Below, in pieces: positions 21,410 to 31,448 of a stretch of DNA of 64,000 nt. The stretch's first letter is position 1, and each line of letters starts with the position of its first letter. This DNA comes from an uncultured Spirochaetia bacterium (GTDB lineage Bacteria > Spirochaetota > Spirochaetia > SZUA-6 > Bin103): the NCBI GenBank assembly GCA_958296075.1, contig CATQHW010000001.1, forward strand, positions 186,001 to 250,000, in the 5' to 3' direction. The notes beneath the pieces are model-generated. The model was given only the letters and a program-made list of their open reading frames with translations, was not told the origin of the DNA and made no database searches. The position numbers and the translations under genes were made by a program.

Positions 21410-22831
21410 CTACCGGCTTTTGGCGCCGATCGTCTCCGGCTCCGGCAGGTGCCGGTCGATCTCGTCGAGTCGATACCCGAAGCCGGGGCCGGCCACGGTC
21501 GACAGGTCGAGCCGCCCCCGCGCCCTCCGGTACAGTCCGGGGTGCACCGCGGCTTCGGGCGCGGAGGCGTCCGGGTAGAACTGCATGGCATTCGACTCGA
21601 CGCCGGTGATGACCGGCGCGTGCGCCGCCAGCAGCACGTGCGGGATCTGCGCCAGCATCGGATTGGTCAGGTCCTGAACCATCAGGGTCATGCCGTGGGC
21701 ATGCGCCCAGCAGAGGCTGAGCAGCGCGCCGGTCTGCGTCTTGCAGGTCTTCAGCGCCACCCCTGACCAGCCGAGTTCGCGGCCCAGCCGTACCATCTGC
21801 CAGTCGTGCGCGCTCTCATCCATGAACAGCGGCTTGCGCGCCGCCACGCTGCGCACGTCCAGCCGGCGGCGGTCCAGGTCGTACGGGAACGGCTGCTCCA
21901 CGTACAGGAGCATGCCGTAGATGCGCGGCTGCTCCCGGAGCAGCCGGTCGAGGATCGCGGTCACGTAGGCGGGGTCGGTGACCGTGCAGTTGAAGTCGGC
22001 CGATAACCACGTTACCCCCTCGCCGGCAGCCAGCGAGCCGACCTGCGCGAGCCGTCCGTAGTCCCACGCCGCGTCGGTTCCGCGCAGCTTGACCTTCAGG
22101 CAGGCGAGCCCGTCGCGCCGCACCCAGTCGCGCAGCAGCACCGGGTAGCCGTCGTCCGGCTCGCTCCCGTCCAGCTCGGCAGGGTCGACCGGATCGAGTC
22201 CGCCGACCAGATGCCACGCCGGCAGTTGGTCGCGGCGGGGCCGCAGGAAGTCCTCGGGGTAGGCGCCGGCGAACGACACGCCGCTGCCGGCGGCCGGCGT
22301 CAGGTAGCGGCTCAGGTCATGGTTCAGGTACCGCCGATTGTAGGTCCGGTAGGACGGCGCCCCGTGCAGCATGCCGAACGCGTCATGCAGGGCAAGGTCG
22401 AACGGGGAGGCGCACACCAGCGCGGCAAGCCGCGGCAGGCGGGCCGCCGGCTCCCGGCCGCGGTCGATCCGCTCGACCAGCGCCGGCAGCCGCTCTTGCA
22501 GGAAGGCGTAGCCCACCTCCAGCGGGTGCCCCGAAAACGCGGCCCTGCTCCAGTCGGCCGCCAGCAGCAGGCACAGCTCGCGCATCCGGTCGTGACGCTC
22601 CGCATAGGGCAGCTCGCCAGGCCACGCCCACTGCACGCTCAGCGGCGTCTCGCCCCAACCCACCGCGCGGCTCCCGGCCGCATCCTGCACCTGCAGCGCC
22701 ACCCGCACGCAGGTCACGGAAGTCAGAACTTCGGCGCCGAACCTCAGCGGCACGCGGGTGGTGACCGGCAGCAGGTACACTCCGGCGTCGACCACCTGAA
22801 CATCGGTATCCACGGATCGCCGCGGCAGCAT
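21410..22831 (-). CDS. enolase-superfamily (mandelate racemase/MLE-like) protein
   Basis: DGLACLKVKLRGTDAAWDYGRLAQVGSLAAGEGVTWLSADFNCTV...GMLLYVEQPFPYDL...WSGVALKTCKTQTGALLSLCWAHAHGMTLMVQDL. Confidence 0.78.
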   Translation of the reverse strand: MLPRRSVDTDVQVVDAGVYLLPVTTRVPLRFGAEVLTSVTCVRVALQVQDAAGSRAVGWGETPLSVQWAWPGELPYAERHDRMRELCLLLAADWSRAAFSGHPLEVGYAFLQERLPALVERIDRGREPAARLPRLAALVCASPFDLALHDAFGMLHGAPSYRTYNRRYLNHDLSRYLTPAAGSGVSFAGAYPEDFLRPRRDQLPAWHLVGGLDPVDPAELDGSEPDDGYPVLLRDWVRRDGLACLKVKLRGTDAAWDYGRLAQVGSLAAGEGVTWLSADFNCTVTDPAYVTAILDRLLREQPRIYGMLLYVEQPFPYDLDRRRLDVRSVAARKPLFMDESAHDWQMVRLGRELGWSGVALKTCKTQTGALLSLCWAHAHGMTLMVQDLTNPMLAQIPHVLLAAHAPVITGVESNAMQFYPDASAPEAAVHPGLYRRARGRLDLSTVAGPGFGYRLDEIDRHLPEPETIGAKSR

Positions 22832-22912
22832 ACTCCAGCGTCGATGGAGTCGATTCGGACCATCTTCCCGCCGCGCCGCCGATCAGGGCTGTTATAGTCG
22901 CCGGCACCCACC

Positions 22913-24259
22913 ATGAAACCCGCCGACGAACTCGAGGCGCGCTACATCGCCGCCCATCCCCGATCCCGGGAGCACTTCGCCGCCCGTGCCGAGTCGACTC
23001 CCGGCGGCGTCGCCAAGGGCGCCTACTTCTACCGCCCCTACCCGCTGACCATGGAGCGCGGCGCGGGCGCGTACCTGTTCGACGTGGACGGCAACCGGTA
23101 CGCCGACTTCGCCAACCACCACACCGGGCAGATCCTGGGTCACGGCCATCCGGCGGTACTGGCGTCGGTGCGGGCGCAGTTGCAGCGCGGCATCGCGGTC
23201 GGCGCGCCGATGGGCCATGAGAAGGAGTTGTGCGAGGAGTTGCGCAGCCGCGTGGCCAGTCTGGAACGGGTCCGTCTCTGCAACTCCGGGACCGAGGCGA
23301 CCCTGCACGCGATCCGGCTGGCGCGCGGGTTCACGGGCAGGAACCGGATCGCCAAGTTCGAGGGCTGCTACCACGGCAGCCACGACGCGGTGGAGATCAG
23401 CGTGTCGCCGCCTATCGAGGCGGCCGGCCCGGCCGAGCGGCCGCTGCCCCATCCGCAGGCGCTCGGCATGTCGGCCGGCGCGGTCGCCGACACGCTGGTG
23501 CTGCCGCTCGGCGACCTGGACGCGGCCGACCGGCTGATCGGCGAGCACGCCGCCGACCTGGCGTGCGTCCTGCTGGAGCCGCGCGCCGGCGTGCTGGACC
23601 TGCCCGCGGACTTCATCCGCGGCGTGCGGCAGAGCGCCACCCGGCACCGGGTGCTGATGATCTTCGACGAGATCGTCTCCTTCCGGCTGGCCCGCGGCGG
23701 CGCTCAGTCGGTCTACGGCATCGAGCCCGACCTGACCACGTTCGGCAAGATCGTCGGCGGCGGTTTCCCGGTCGGCGCCTTCGGCGGGCGAGCGGACATC
23801 ATGGACCGCTACGACCCGGCCGCCGGATCGGGCATCGGCCAGAGCGGCACCTTTGCGAGCCATCCGGTGACCGTGGCCGCCGGCCTGGCGATGCTGCGCG
23901 CGCTGACGCCGGCCGCCTTCGAGCGCCTGAACGAGCTGGGCGACCGGCTGGCGAGCGGCCTGCGGCAGGCGCTGACCGACTGTCCGGTGCCGGCGACGGC
24001 GCTCAACGCCGGCTCCGCGTTCGCCATCCACTTCCTGCCGGAGCCGCCGCGCGACTACCGCTCGTCGCTCGCCGCCGACAAGCGCTGGACGCAGCCGCTG
24101 TTCCTGGGCCTGCTGGAACGCGGCTTCTTCCTCGGCCACACCCTGCAGATGTGCGCGCTCTCCACGCCGACCACGCCGGAGATGGTCGACGCCCTGGTCG
24201 ACGCGGTGGCCGGCGCGCTGCGCGACCCGGCCGTCAGGGCAGCGGCAACCGGCGGTTAG
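22913..24259 (+). CDS. class III aminotransferase (glutamate-1-semialdehyde aminomutase-like)
   Basis: LFDVDGNRYADFANHHTGQILGHGHPAVLASV; CNSGTEATLHAIRLARGFTGRNRIAKFEGCYHGSHD; LTTFGKIVGGGFPVGAFGGR (PLP lysine). Confidence 0.92.
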   Translation: MKPADELEARYIAAHPRSREHFAARAESTPGGVAKGAYFYRPYPLTMERGAGAYLFDVDGNRYADFANHHTGQILGHGHPAVLASVRAQLQRGIAVGAPMGHEKELCEELRSRVASLERVRLCNSGTEATLHAIRLARGFTGRNRIAKFEGCYHGSHDAVEISVSPPIEAAGPAERPLPHPQALGMSAGAVADTLVLPLGDLDAADRLIGEHAADLACVLLEPRAGVLDLPADFIRGVRQSATRHRVLMIFDEIVSFRLARGGAQSVYGIEPDLTTFGKIVGGGFPVGAFGGRADIMDRYDPAAGSGIGQSGTFASHPVTVAAGLAMLRALTPAAFERLNELGDRLASGLRQALTDCPVPATALNAGSAFAIHFLPEPPRDYRSSLAADKRWTQPLFLGLLERGFFLGHTLQMCALSTPTTPEMVDALVDAVAGALRDPAVRAAATGG

Positions 24260-24332
24260 CCGGATCGACGCGCACGACCGATGGCGCGCGCGCCCGACCC
24301 GCGGCATCGTGCCGGCCGGCATGGCGCCGGCC

Positions 24333-25265
24333 TCAGTTCGTGCCCCAGTCGTAGTCGCGGCTCCAGCGCCAGAGCCCCGGATTGATGATCTCCTCCGGGA
24401 GCTCCGGCACCTCCCGGCCGATCGCGTCCAGCAGGGCCCGGTCCAGGGGACCCGCCGTGACCGCGCTCAGGTTGCGCTCCATCTGCTCGTGCGTCTCCAT
24501 GCCGACCACCACGCCGGTGACGCCGGCGAGCGATGCGGCGTAACGGAGGGCCAGCTCCTCGATCGTCAGCTCGCCGGCCAGCTCACGCAGCCGAGCGAGC
24601 GTCTTCCCGACCTCCGCGATCGGCTCCGGGAGGCGCTGAATCTTCATCGTCACGATCCCCTGCAGGAAGACGCTGCGGGCGAAGATCGCCACCCCCGCCG
24701 CCGCCGCCCGCTCCAGCACCCCGGCGCGCACGAACCGCTGGTCGAGCATGCTGAGCGGATGCTGCACGGCATCGACGCCGGGCGCGGCGATCGCTCCGAG
24801 CGCCTCCTCGACCGAATAGACCGACACGCCCACCGCGCCGATGTCGCCCGCTTCGCGTTTGCGATGGAGCGCGCCCACGTACGGCAGCGCCTGATAGCCG
24901 TGCAGCAGGTACAGCCCGATCCGCTCGACCCCGAGCACGCGCAGCGAGCGCTCTACGGCGGCGGCGATCTGTTCTTCCGGCGTCCCGGACGCCCCCTCGC
25001 GCGGGCGCGCCTTGCTGGTGATGAAGATGCGGTCGCGCATCCCCAGATCGGCCAGCGCGCGGCCCAGCACCCGCTCCGCCTGGTTGTACATCGAGGCGGT
25101 GTCGAGCGCGTTCACGCCCGCCTCGAACGCCGTGGCGAGCATGCGGTTCACCGTCTGCCGATCCGGCTTGCCGGTGGTGTTGGCCACCCCGTAGTCCAGA
25201 CCGAACTGCACGGTGCCGAGCACCAGGGTCGACAAATCGTGTTGGCCGAAGCGTCGGTACTGCAT
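24333..25265 (-). CDS. aldo/keto reductase
   Basis: MQYRRFGQHDLSTLVLGTVQFGLDYGVAN...NALDTASMYNQAERVLGRAL; FITSKARP; GLYLLHGYQ. Confidence 0.92.
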   Translation of the reverse strand: MQYRRFGQHDLSTLVLGTVQFGLDYGVANTTGKPDRQTVNRMLATAFEAGVNALDTASMYNQAERVLGRALADLGMRDRIFITSKARPREGASGTPEEQIAAAVERSLRVLGVERIGLYLLHGYQALPYVGALHRKREAGDIGAVGVSVYSVEEALGAIAAPGVDAVQHPLSMLDQRFVRAGVLERAAAAGVAIFARSVFLQGIVTMKIQRLPEPIAEVGKTLARLRELAGELTIEELALRYAASLAGVTGVVVGMETHEQMERNLSAVTAGPLDRALLDAIGREVPELPEEIINPGLWRWSRDYDWGTN

Positions 25266-25276
25266 CGGCGGCCGGC

Positions 25277-26140
25277 CTATTCCACGTCCCCCAACAGGCG
25301 CTGAGCGTTGCGGCAGGCGATCTTGTCGAACACCTCGGGCGCCAGGTCCAGACTCTCCAGGAACGCCATCAGGCGGCCGTCGAAGTAGTCGCGCGCGAAC
25401 AGCAGCCGGTCCTGATAGCGTATCAGGAACTCCCTGCCGAACGCCGGATCGCGCGAGATGGCCGTCAGCCCGGAGCCGGCGGAGAGGTCGGCGTACAGGT
25501 TGGGATAGGTGTCGAGCAGATGGAGCACCCGTCCGCCCGGCTCGACCGGCCCGTGCGGGTACGACTCGACCGCGGCGCGGTCGTCACCGGAGACGTGCGC
25601 CCAGAACCCCGGCGCGTGGCCGATGAAGACGGTTTCGGGACACGCGGCGACCGCACGTTCAAAGCTGTCGAGGGAGCCGCCGTACCACCAGTTGGGACGC
25701 GGGTAGCGGGACTCCGTCCTGGCGATCGGATAGTCCAGGTGGATGGTGATGGGCAGCTTCTGGTCGCCGCAGAAGTGGTAGACGTCCAGGGCGTCGGGAT
25801 CGTCGAACAGCACGCGTTGCTTCAGCTCCGAAGCCACGCGGATGCCGTGGATCTCGACCGCCGCCTTGAGCCGGTCGATGGCGTCGGGCCGTTTCACGTC
25901 CGGCATGTAGCCGAGTACGAAGCGGTCAGGGGCCGCGCGGCCGACGCTCACGACGTCCGCCAGCGGTATGCCCACGCCGCCCGGCGGCAGCACGGCGTGG
26001 TATCTCGGATCGTAGTCGGTGGCGGGCGCCTCCCACGTGAACAACCACATCTGGTCGATGCCGTGCTCCTCCATGTTCGCGAGGATCCGGTCCGCGTCGT
26101 GACCGTGCCAGTTCGGATGATTGTGTGCGTCGATCAACAT
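25277..26140 (-). CDS. amidohydrolase-family protein (copy 1 of a tandem pair)
   Basis: MLIDAHNHPNWHGHDADRILANMEEHGID...GIRVASELKQRV...FIGHAPGFW...LLFARDYFDGRL. Confidence 0.85.
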   Translation of the reverse strand: MLIDAHNHPNWHGHDADRILANMEEHGIDQMWLFTWEAPATDYDPRYHAVLPPGGVGIPLADVVSVGRAAPDRFVLGYMPDVKRPDAIDRLKAAVEIHGIRVASELKQRVLFDDPDALDVYHFCGDQKLPITIHLDYPIARTESRYPRPNWWYGGSLDSFERAVAACPETVFIGHAPGFWAHVSGDDRAAVESYPHGPVEPGGRVLHLLDTYPNLYADLSAGSGLTAISRDPAFGREFLIRYQDRLLFARDYFDGRLMAFLESLDLAPEVFDKIACRNAQRLLGDVE

Positions 26141-26177
26141 GGCTGCATGCTGCCGGAAACGCTCGGCCCGATCCAGC

Positions 26178-27038
26178 CTACTCCGCGTCGCCCAGCAGAC
26201 GCTGGGCGTTGCGGCAGGCGATCTTGTCGAACACCGCGGGCTCCAGGTTCAGACTCTTCAGGAACGCCATCAGGCGGCCGTCGAAATAGTCGCGGGCGAA
26301 CAGCAGGCGGTCCTGGTAGCGGACCAGGAACTCCCTGCCGAACGCCGGATCGCGCGAGATGGCCGTCAGCCCGGAGCCGGCGGAGAGGTCGGCGTACAGG
26401 TTGGGATAGGTGTCGAGCAGATGGAGCACCCGTCCGCCCGGCTCGACCGGCCCGTTCGGGTACGACTCGGTCAAGGCGCGGTCATCGCCCGAGATGTGCG
26501 CCCAGAACCCCGGCGCATGGCCGATGAAGATGGTCTCCGGGCACGCGGCGACGGCGCGTTCGAAGCTGTCGAGGGAGCCGCCGTACCACCAGTTGGGGCG
26601 CGGGTAGCGGTATCCCGTGGCGATCGGATAGTCCAGGTGGATGGTGATGGGCAGCTTCTGCTCGCCGCAGAAGTGGTAGATGTCCAGGGCGTCGGGATCG
26701 TCGAACGGCACGCGCTGCTTCAATTCCGAAGCCACGCGGATGCCGTGGATCTCCACCGCCGCCTTGAGCCGGTCGATGGCGTCGGGCCGTTTCACGTCCG
26801 GCATGTAACCGAGCACGAAGCGGTCCGGAGCCGCCCGGCCGACGCTCAGCACGTCCTGCAGCGGGATGCCGACGCCGCCCGGCGGCAGCACCCGGTGATT
26901 GGTCGGGCTGTAGTCGGTCGCAGGCACCTCCCACGTGAAGAGCCACATCCGGTCGATGCCGTGCTCCTCCATGTTCGCGAGGATCCGGTCCGCGTCGTGG
27001 CCGTGCCAGTTCGGATGGTTGTGCGCGTCGATCAACAT
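26178..27038 (-). CDS. amidohydrolase-family protein (copy 2 of a tandem pair)
   Basis: Near-identical along its length to the 25277..26140 product, same strand, adjacent. Confidence 0.85.
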   Translation of the reverse strand: MLIDAHNHPNWHGHDADRILANMEEHGIDRMWLFTWEVPATDYSPTNHRVLPPGGVGIPLQDVLSVGRAAPDRFVLGYMPDVKRPDAIDRLKAAVEIHGIRVASELKQRVPFDDPDALDIYHFCGEQKLPITIHLDYPIATGYRYPRPNWWYGGSLDSFERAVAACPETIFIGHAPGFWAHISGDDRALTESYPNGPVEPGGRVLHLLDTYPNLYADLSAGSGLTAISRDPAFGREFLVRYQDRLLFARDYFDGRLMAFLKSLNLEPAVFDKIACRNAQRLLGDAE

Positions 27039-27186
27039 GGCGGCATGTTACCTGGAACGCTCGGTCCCGATCCAGCAACCCGCCAGTTCAAAGCCGCCCT
27101 TGACCGAACCCCGGCCGGAACGGCAATCTCGTCGCGACCGAGAGGCCGAAGCGGCAGCATGGCAGCAGCGCAGCATAGCGGAGCAG

Positions 27187-27570
27187 GTTGTGGGTGGATG
27201 AGGTATACGTCACGGTGCCCCCGGCCGGTGGTCGGCGACGGCCATCTGGGCATGGGCGGTGCTCACGTAAGGTGTACCCGGAGGCTAATGAGCAACGGTG
27301 CTGGAACCACCGGATGGGCAACGCGCTTGATCAGGTGCCGAAGCGCAGCCAGAAGCAGGCAAAGCAGAAAGCTGCGGCAGGTCGCCTACGCACCGACGCT
27401 CGCGCAGGCCAAGCGGCGCAAGGGGGAGTCGAACGCTGAGCTGAGGGCGCGGGCATGGAGCGGGGCGGGCGGCTGCTCGATGAAGACCGCGAGCGGGAGT
27501 TCGCGTCGACGAGCATCGGGAGCGGGACGCTGCCTGACTCGTTTACACACCTATTGACACAACCTCCTCT
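27187..27570 (+). pseudogene. IS256-family (Mutator-type) transposase relic with terminal-like sequence
   Basis: VWVDEVYVTV, then (internal deletion) VYPEANEQRCWNHRMGNALDQVPKRSQKQAK, then frameshifted LRQVAYAPTLAQAKRRKG; followed at 27540 by TCGTTTACACACCTATTGACACAACCTCC, reminiscent of IS256-family ends. Confidence 0.7.
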
Positions 27571-27657
27571 TGAAGACGATGCTGAAACACTCGGAAGGGC
27601 CCGATCTGGAGTTGCTCAAAACTTGCCGACGGGTCGCAAGGCAACTGGAGTTGTAGG

Positions 27658-28265
27658 GTGGAGAGCCATAGTACGACGGAGATGAATCACTCAGTCATTC
27701 ACGTCCCTTTCCGCGAGGCCACCCTTAAGAGGAAGATACGTGGTCATCTCCATACGCTTGGATTTGAGAGATCAGCAGATGGTTCCCTAAGAACCAATGG
27801 CTGTACGAAGGACAATATTCGCGCGCTCCATAGTTCACAGCGGCTTGACCGTCAGAACAGAAACCGTAGTTTTCTAGCACAGCATGTCCGCAAACTAATC
27901 AAACATTTTGCAGCAGGGAGCGAGGTCGAACCGACCAGAATATCTCCTGTGATGAAGAGGGTATTTGCAGGTACATGGCAGTCCAACCTCTTTCGAATGG
28001 CGTCCCTCACCTGGTCCGTTCCAGTATCAAACGGTTTTGGTAGACGGCTTCGATATCTTGTATGGGACGAGAATAATGACAAAGTAATCGGATTAATTGC
28101 GATCGGCGATCCCGTCTTCAATCTCTCGGTTCGGGATAGCGTCATCGGTTGGAACGTACACGATAGACGAGCGCGTCTTGTTAACGTTATGGACGCCTAC
28201 GTTCTCGGATCACTGCCACCATATAACTCCTTGCTTGGCGGGAAATTGGTGGCCTGCCTCATCCA
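27658..28265 (+). pseudogene. druA: DruA (DUF4338) N-terminal/central part, truncated at a deletion junction
   Basis: LRRNRMASLTWSVP-type core read as FRMASLTWSVPVSNGFGRRLRYLVWDENNDKVIGLIAIGDPVFNLSVRDSVIGWNVHDRRARLVNVMDAYVLGSLPPYNSLLGGKLVA matches remembered DruA/DUF4338 consensus; the frame then enters out-of-frame druE sequence. Confidence 0.82.
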
Positions 28266-30728
28266 GATTCTGATGTTGTCTTCCTCGCTCGGAAAGGGTT
28301 CTACCGTAAGCCCGTCATGGAGGCGCTCGGCGACCCACCGCGCCAGCCCATGGCTCTCGTTGCCGCCGAACATACAGCTCAATTGAACGCGCCTCAGAAT
28401 GAAGATGTTTTCTCCAAGGCCGAAGAGAATGAACTGCTTTTTCAAGATATAGCACTCGACCGCCGCTTCTTAGATCAGACGGCCGCGCTGACTGATCGGC
28501 GGGGAAGCAGGCCGACCGCCATCGATGTGCTTTCGAGCACGACGACCATGGAGGTAGGTATCGATATAGGCACATTATCAGGAGTAGCTCTACGCAACAT
28601 GCCACCGAGCCGCGCGAATTATCAGCAGCGCTCCGGACGGGCAGGACGCCGTGGCAACGCTGTCGCCACGGTCGTCGCGTTCGGCAGCGCTGACAGCCAT
28701 GATGAGCATTACTTCTCGGAGCCCGAGGGCATGATCCGTGGTGACGTCGCCGATCCGAAACTTACACTCGACAACCGCGAGATCGTACGCCGTCACGTCC
28801 GAGCCTTCCTGTTGCAGAATTATCATCAGGATCGACTTCCAGAGATCGATCCGGACCAACGGCACGATCTGTTCTCTGTTCTCGGTACGGTCTCTGAATT
28901 CCGTAACGGCACATCGATATTGAATCGAAATGACTTCGCGGTTTGGCTCACCGAGCATGAACGACACTTGCAGGAGCGCGTCCTTTCATGGATACCCGAC
29001 GAACTTTCCGAGGATGACCGCGACGACCTGGTTGAGAAGATGAAAAATGATTGCCTGAAGGCGATTGACGATGCCATCCAATCCGACTCGGGGGATAGCT
29101 CGTTGGAAGAAGAGACCGGCGACGGTATCGAGACTGAGGACCCCTCCGAACAGGACGAGGAGCGCCCGCAACAAGCCTCAAATCCTGGCAAGATTCTCGA
29201 CCGTCTTCTCTATTGTGGTGTGTTACCCCGTTATGCTTTTCCAACAGATGTCGCTACCTTTCACGTCTTCGACCGAGATCGGTCGTCTCGTTTTCGGCCG
29301 ATTATGCGCTTCGCGCCCTCCCAAGGACTTCCGATCGCCTTGACACAGTACGCACCCGGTAAACAGGTCTGGATCTCAGGTAAGTGTTACACGTCGGGTT
29401 CAATTTACTCTGTCATGTCCGACGATCGGTCCGCGGCCTGGGACTCAAGGCGCATTTATATGGAGTGCAAAGACTGCGGTTTCGCACGAACGTTCTCGAA
29501 TAGCGAAGCAAATCGCAACGAGGCGCGGGACTGCGAAGCCTGCGGTGGCGAAGAAACTTTTGGTCCAGGACGTTACTGGTTGCGCCCGCCGGGCTTCGCC
29601 CATCCCATCGATATGGAAGAAGTCACATCACCGGACGACATGCCGGAAACGAGTTACGCGACCCGCGCCAAGCTCACCATGGGTACTCCCGATGACAAGG
29701 CGGACTGGGTGCCGATCAACGATCGCATCCAAGTTTTGAGAGCGCGGCAGCATCTGCTCGTGTCGAATACCGGACCAAACAGAGCTGGTTATACCTATTG
29801 CGTGAAGTGCGGGCGCATAGAATCCAGCATGGCTCACGAGTCGAAACTCGTCGGAGCACACCGCAAACCCTATCCCGACGATGACGATAAACTGATGTGC
29901 GACGGACGCATCACGGGACACTTGGTTCTTGGCACTGATTTCATCACGGACATTGCCCTGTTTTCGATGCGTGTTGCCGCACCACTTAGTTTGAAGCCGG
30001 GACACACTTCAACCTCCGTTGCCTTGAGAACCGTCAGCGAGGCGTTAGCCAAGGCCGCATGTGACCTGCTTGAGATTGAGGCGAGTGAGATGATGGCCGA
30101 ATTTCGGCCCGCCCTGACACCGTCTGGAAAGAGCGGGCTTGAGGCGGAAATCTTTCTCTATGACACTTTGCCGGGAGGGGCCGGGTTTTCCAGTCAACTC
30201 GCCGCTCGTGGTGTAGAGCTGTTTCAGCGGGCGCTAGCGCTTATGGAGAGCTGTGGGGAGAAGTGCGACACATCGTGCTACCGGTGTCTGCGCAGTTTCA
30301 AGAACAAGTTCGAACACAGCCTTCTGGACCGCCACGTCGGGGTAGAATTACTTGAATACCTGCTCGACGGAGAACCGCCACGTTTTGACGCTGAGCGTAT
30401 ACGAACATCGACCGCACTGTTGTTTCACGATCTCCAGCGGCAGCAGACCGCTAAGGAACCACAGTTTGAGCTTGACGCCCCGATGAACACAGACACGACC
30501 GGCACTATTGTGGCACCGATCTTGGTCAGAACCAGCGGAGGAAAGAGATATATTATCTCGCTCTCCGGTCCGCTGACGCCTGATTATCCTGCCGATCCTA
30601 CCATCGCTGGATTCCTTGCTCGGGGTGGCGACATCCCAGTGATCGTGGAAAACGAGCTGGTTGTTCGCGGCAATCTTCCAGCCGCAACGCGTAGCGTACT
30701 GCAACAGATTGGTGTTGACTATCCATAG
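28258..30728 (+). pseudogene. druE: C-terminal half of a DruE-like DUF1998 helicase (ATPase domain missing)
   Basis: LPHPDSDVVFLARKGFYRKPVMEALGDPPRQPMALVAAEHTAQLNAPQN upstream of the annotated ATG is the same protein; TAIDVLSSTTTMEVGIDIGTLSGVALRNMPPSRANYQQRSGRAGRRG (helicase motifs V/VI); CDTSCYRCLRSFKNKFEHSLLDR (DUF1998). No Walker A or DEAH. Confidence 0.82.
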
Positions 30729-31009
30729 TAAACAACCGGCAAAGTCGGTGGCATTCTCGGATGGCCCCTGAAAGGGGCCTCCTGTTATCAGATGGTAATG
30801 GATTCGGCAAAGAACATGACCCACCTACAACGTGCAGTCCGCGCACCTGCTTGCCTACTCAGGCGACCGGTCTCCTTCTTGATGATCGCACCGACTCCTT
30901 GAGAATCCAGCGATACGGCTCGTGCACCCATGAGCTCGTGCCTGCTTCCCCGTTTGCCATGCGTCACATCGCGTCAATCCTGTCTGAAGGCACAGCCATC
31001 AGGACATTA

Positions 31010-31028
31010 CCACCTGCAAAGCAGGTGG
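31010..31028. repeat. perfect 8-bp hairpin CCACCTGC-AAA-GCAGGTGG
   Basis: Direct reading. Confidence 0.85.
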
Positions 31029-31108
31029 CTTGTCAAGGACCAGTCAGTATATCGGGAATGCTGTCGTAGGACATCACCAGGGTTGCCGAAACGCTGTGGG
31101 AGTCCCTA

Positions 31109-31215
31109 GAGCACATCGAAGCCGAGATGATCGTTCTTCACCCAGGCGTCGACCACCGGGTTGTGATCGAGCACATAGGCTTCGGACACTTCCCAGGTGC
31201 TATCGTACACGCACA
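31109..31215 (-). pseudogene. internal fragment of a type III restriction (Res) gene
   Basis: 107 bp aligns without gaps to 33235..33341 of the full-length res with about 8 mismatches by eye; reads VYDSTWEVSEAYVLDHNPVVDAWVKNDHLGFDVL. Confidence 0.85.
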
Positions 31216-31448
31216 TGGATCATACGATTCCGCATTCCCGTCATCGCCATCCAAGGTATTTCCGGGTGTCGTTCGCGGAACTCGGGCGATAGCCGACGCG
31301 CCGCCTCGCCGATAATCTCGATGCGGCGAATAACGGAATCTTGAAGTCTCGTATCCTGAAGAATTCCTCTCGCCGTACCCCTTCGACGTAGGTCAAGATC
31401 AATCTGGCAGAAGAGACAATATCTACCAGGTACTCGGAATCACGACTC
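31206..31448 (-). pseudogene. HepT-like (DUF86/HEPN) gene, frameshifted and truncated
   Basis: MSRDSEYLVDIVSSARLILTYVEGVRREEF, then in another frame QDTRLQDSVIRRIEIIGEAARRLSPEFRERHPEIPWMAMTGMRNRMIHVYD (HEPN RX4HXY), at which point it joins the res fragment. Confidence 0.82.

Noticed and set aside
28317-30728. 803-aa ORF as an intact standalone helicase
   Set aside because: It begins in the second helicase lobe, and coding similarity continues upstream of the ATG without a start, so it is a truncated gene.
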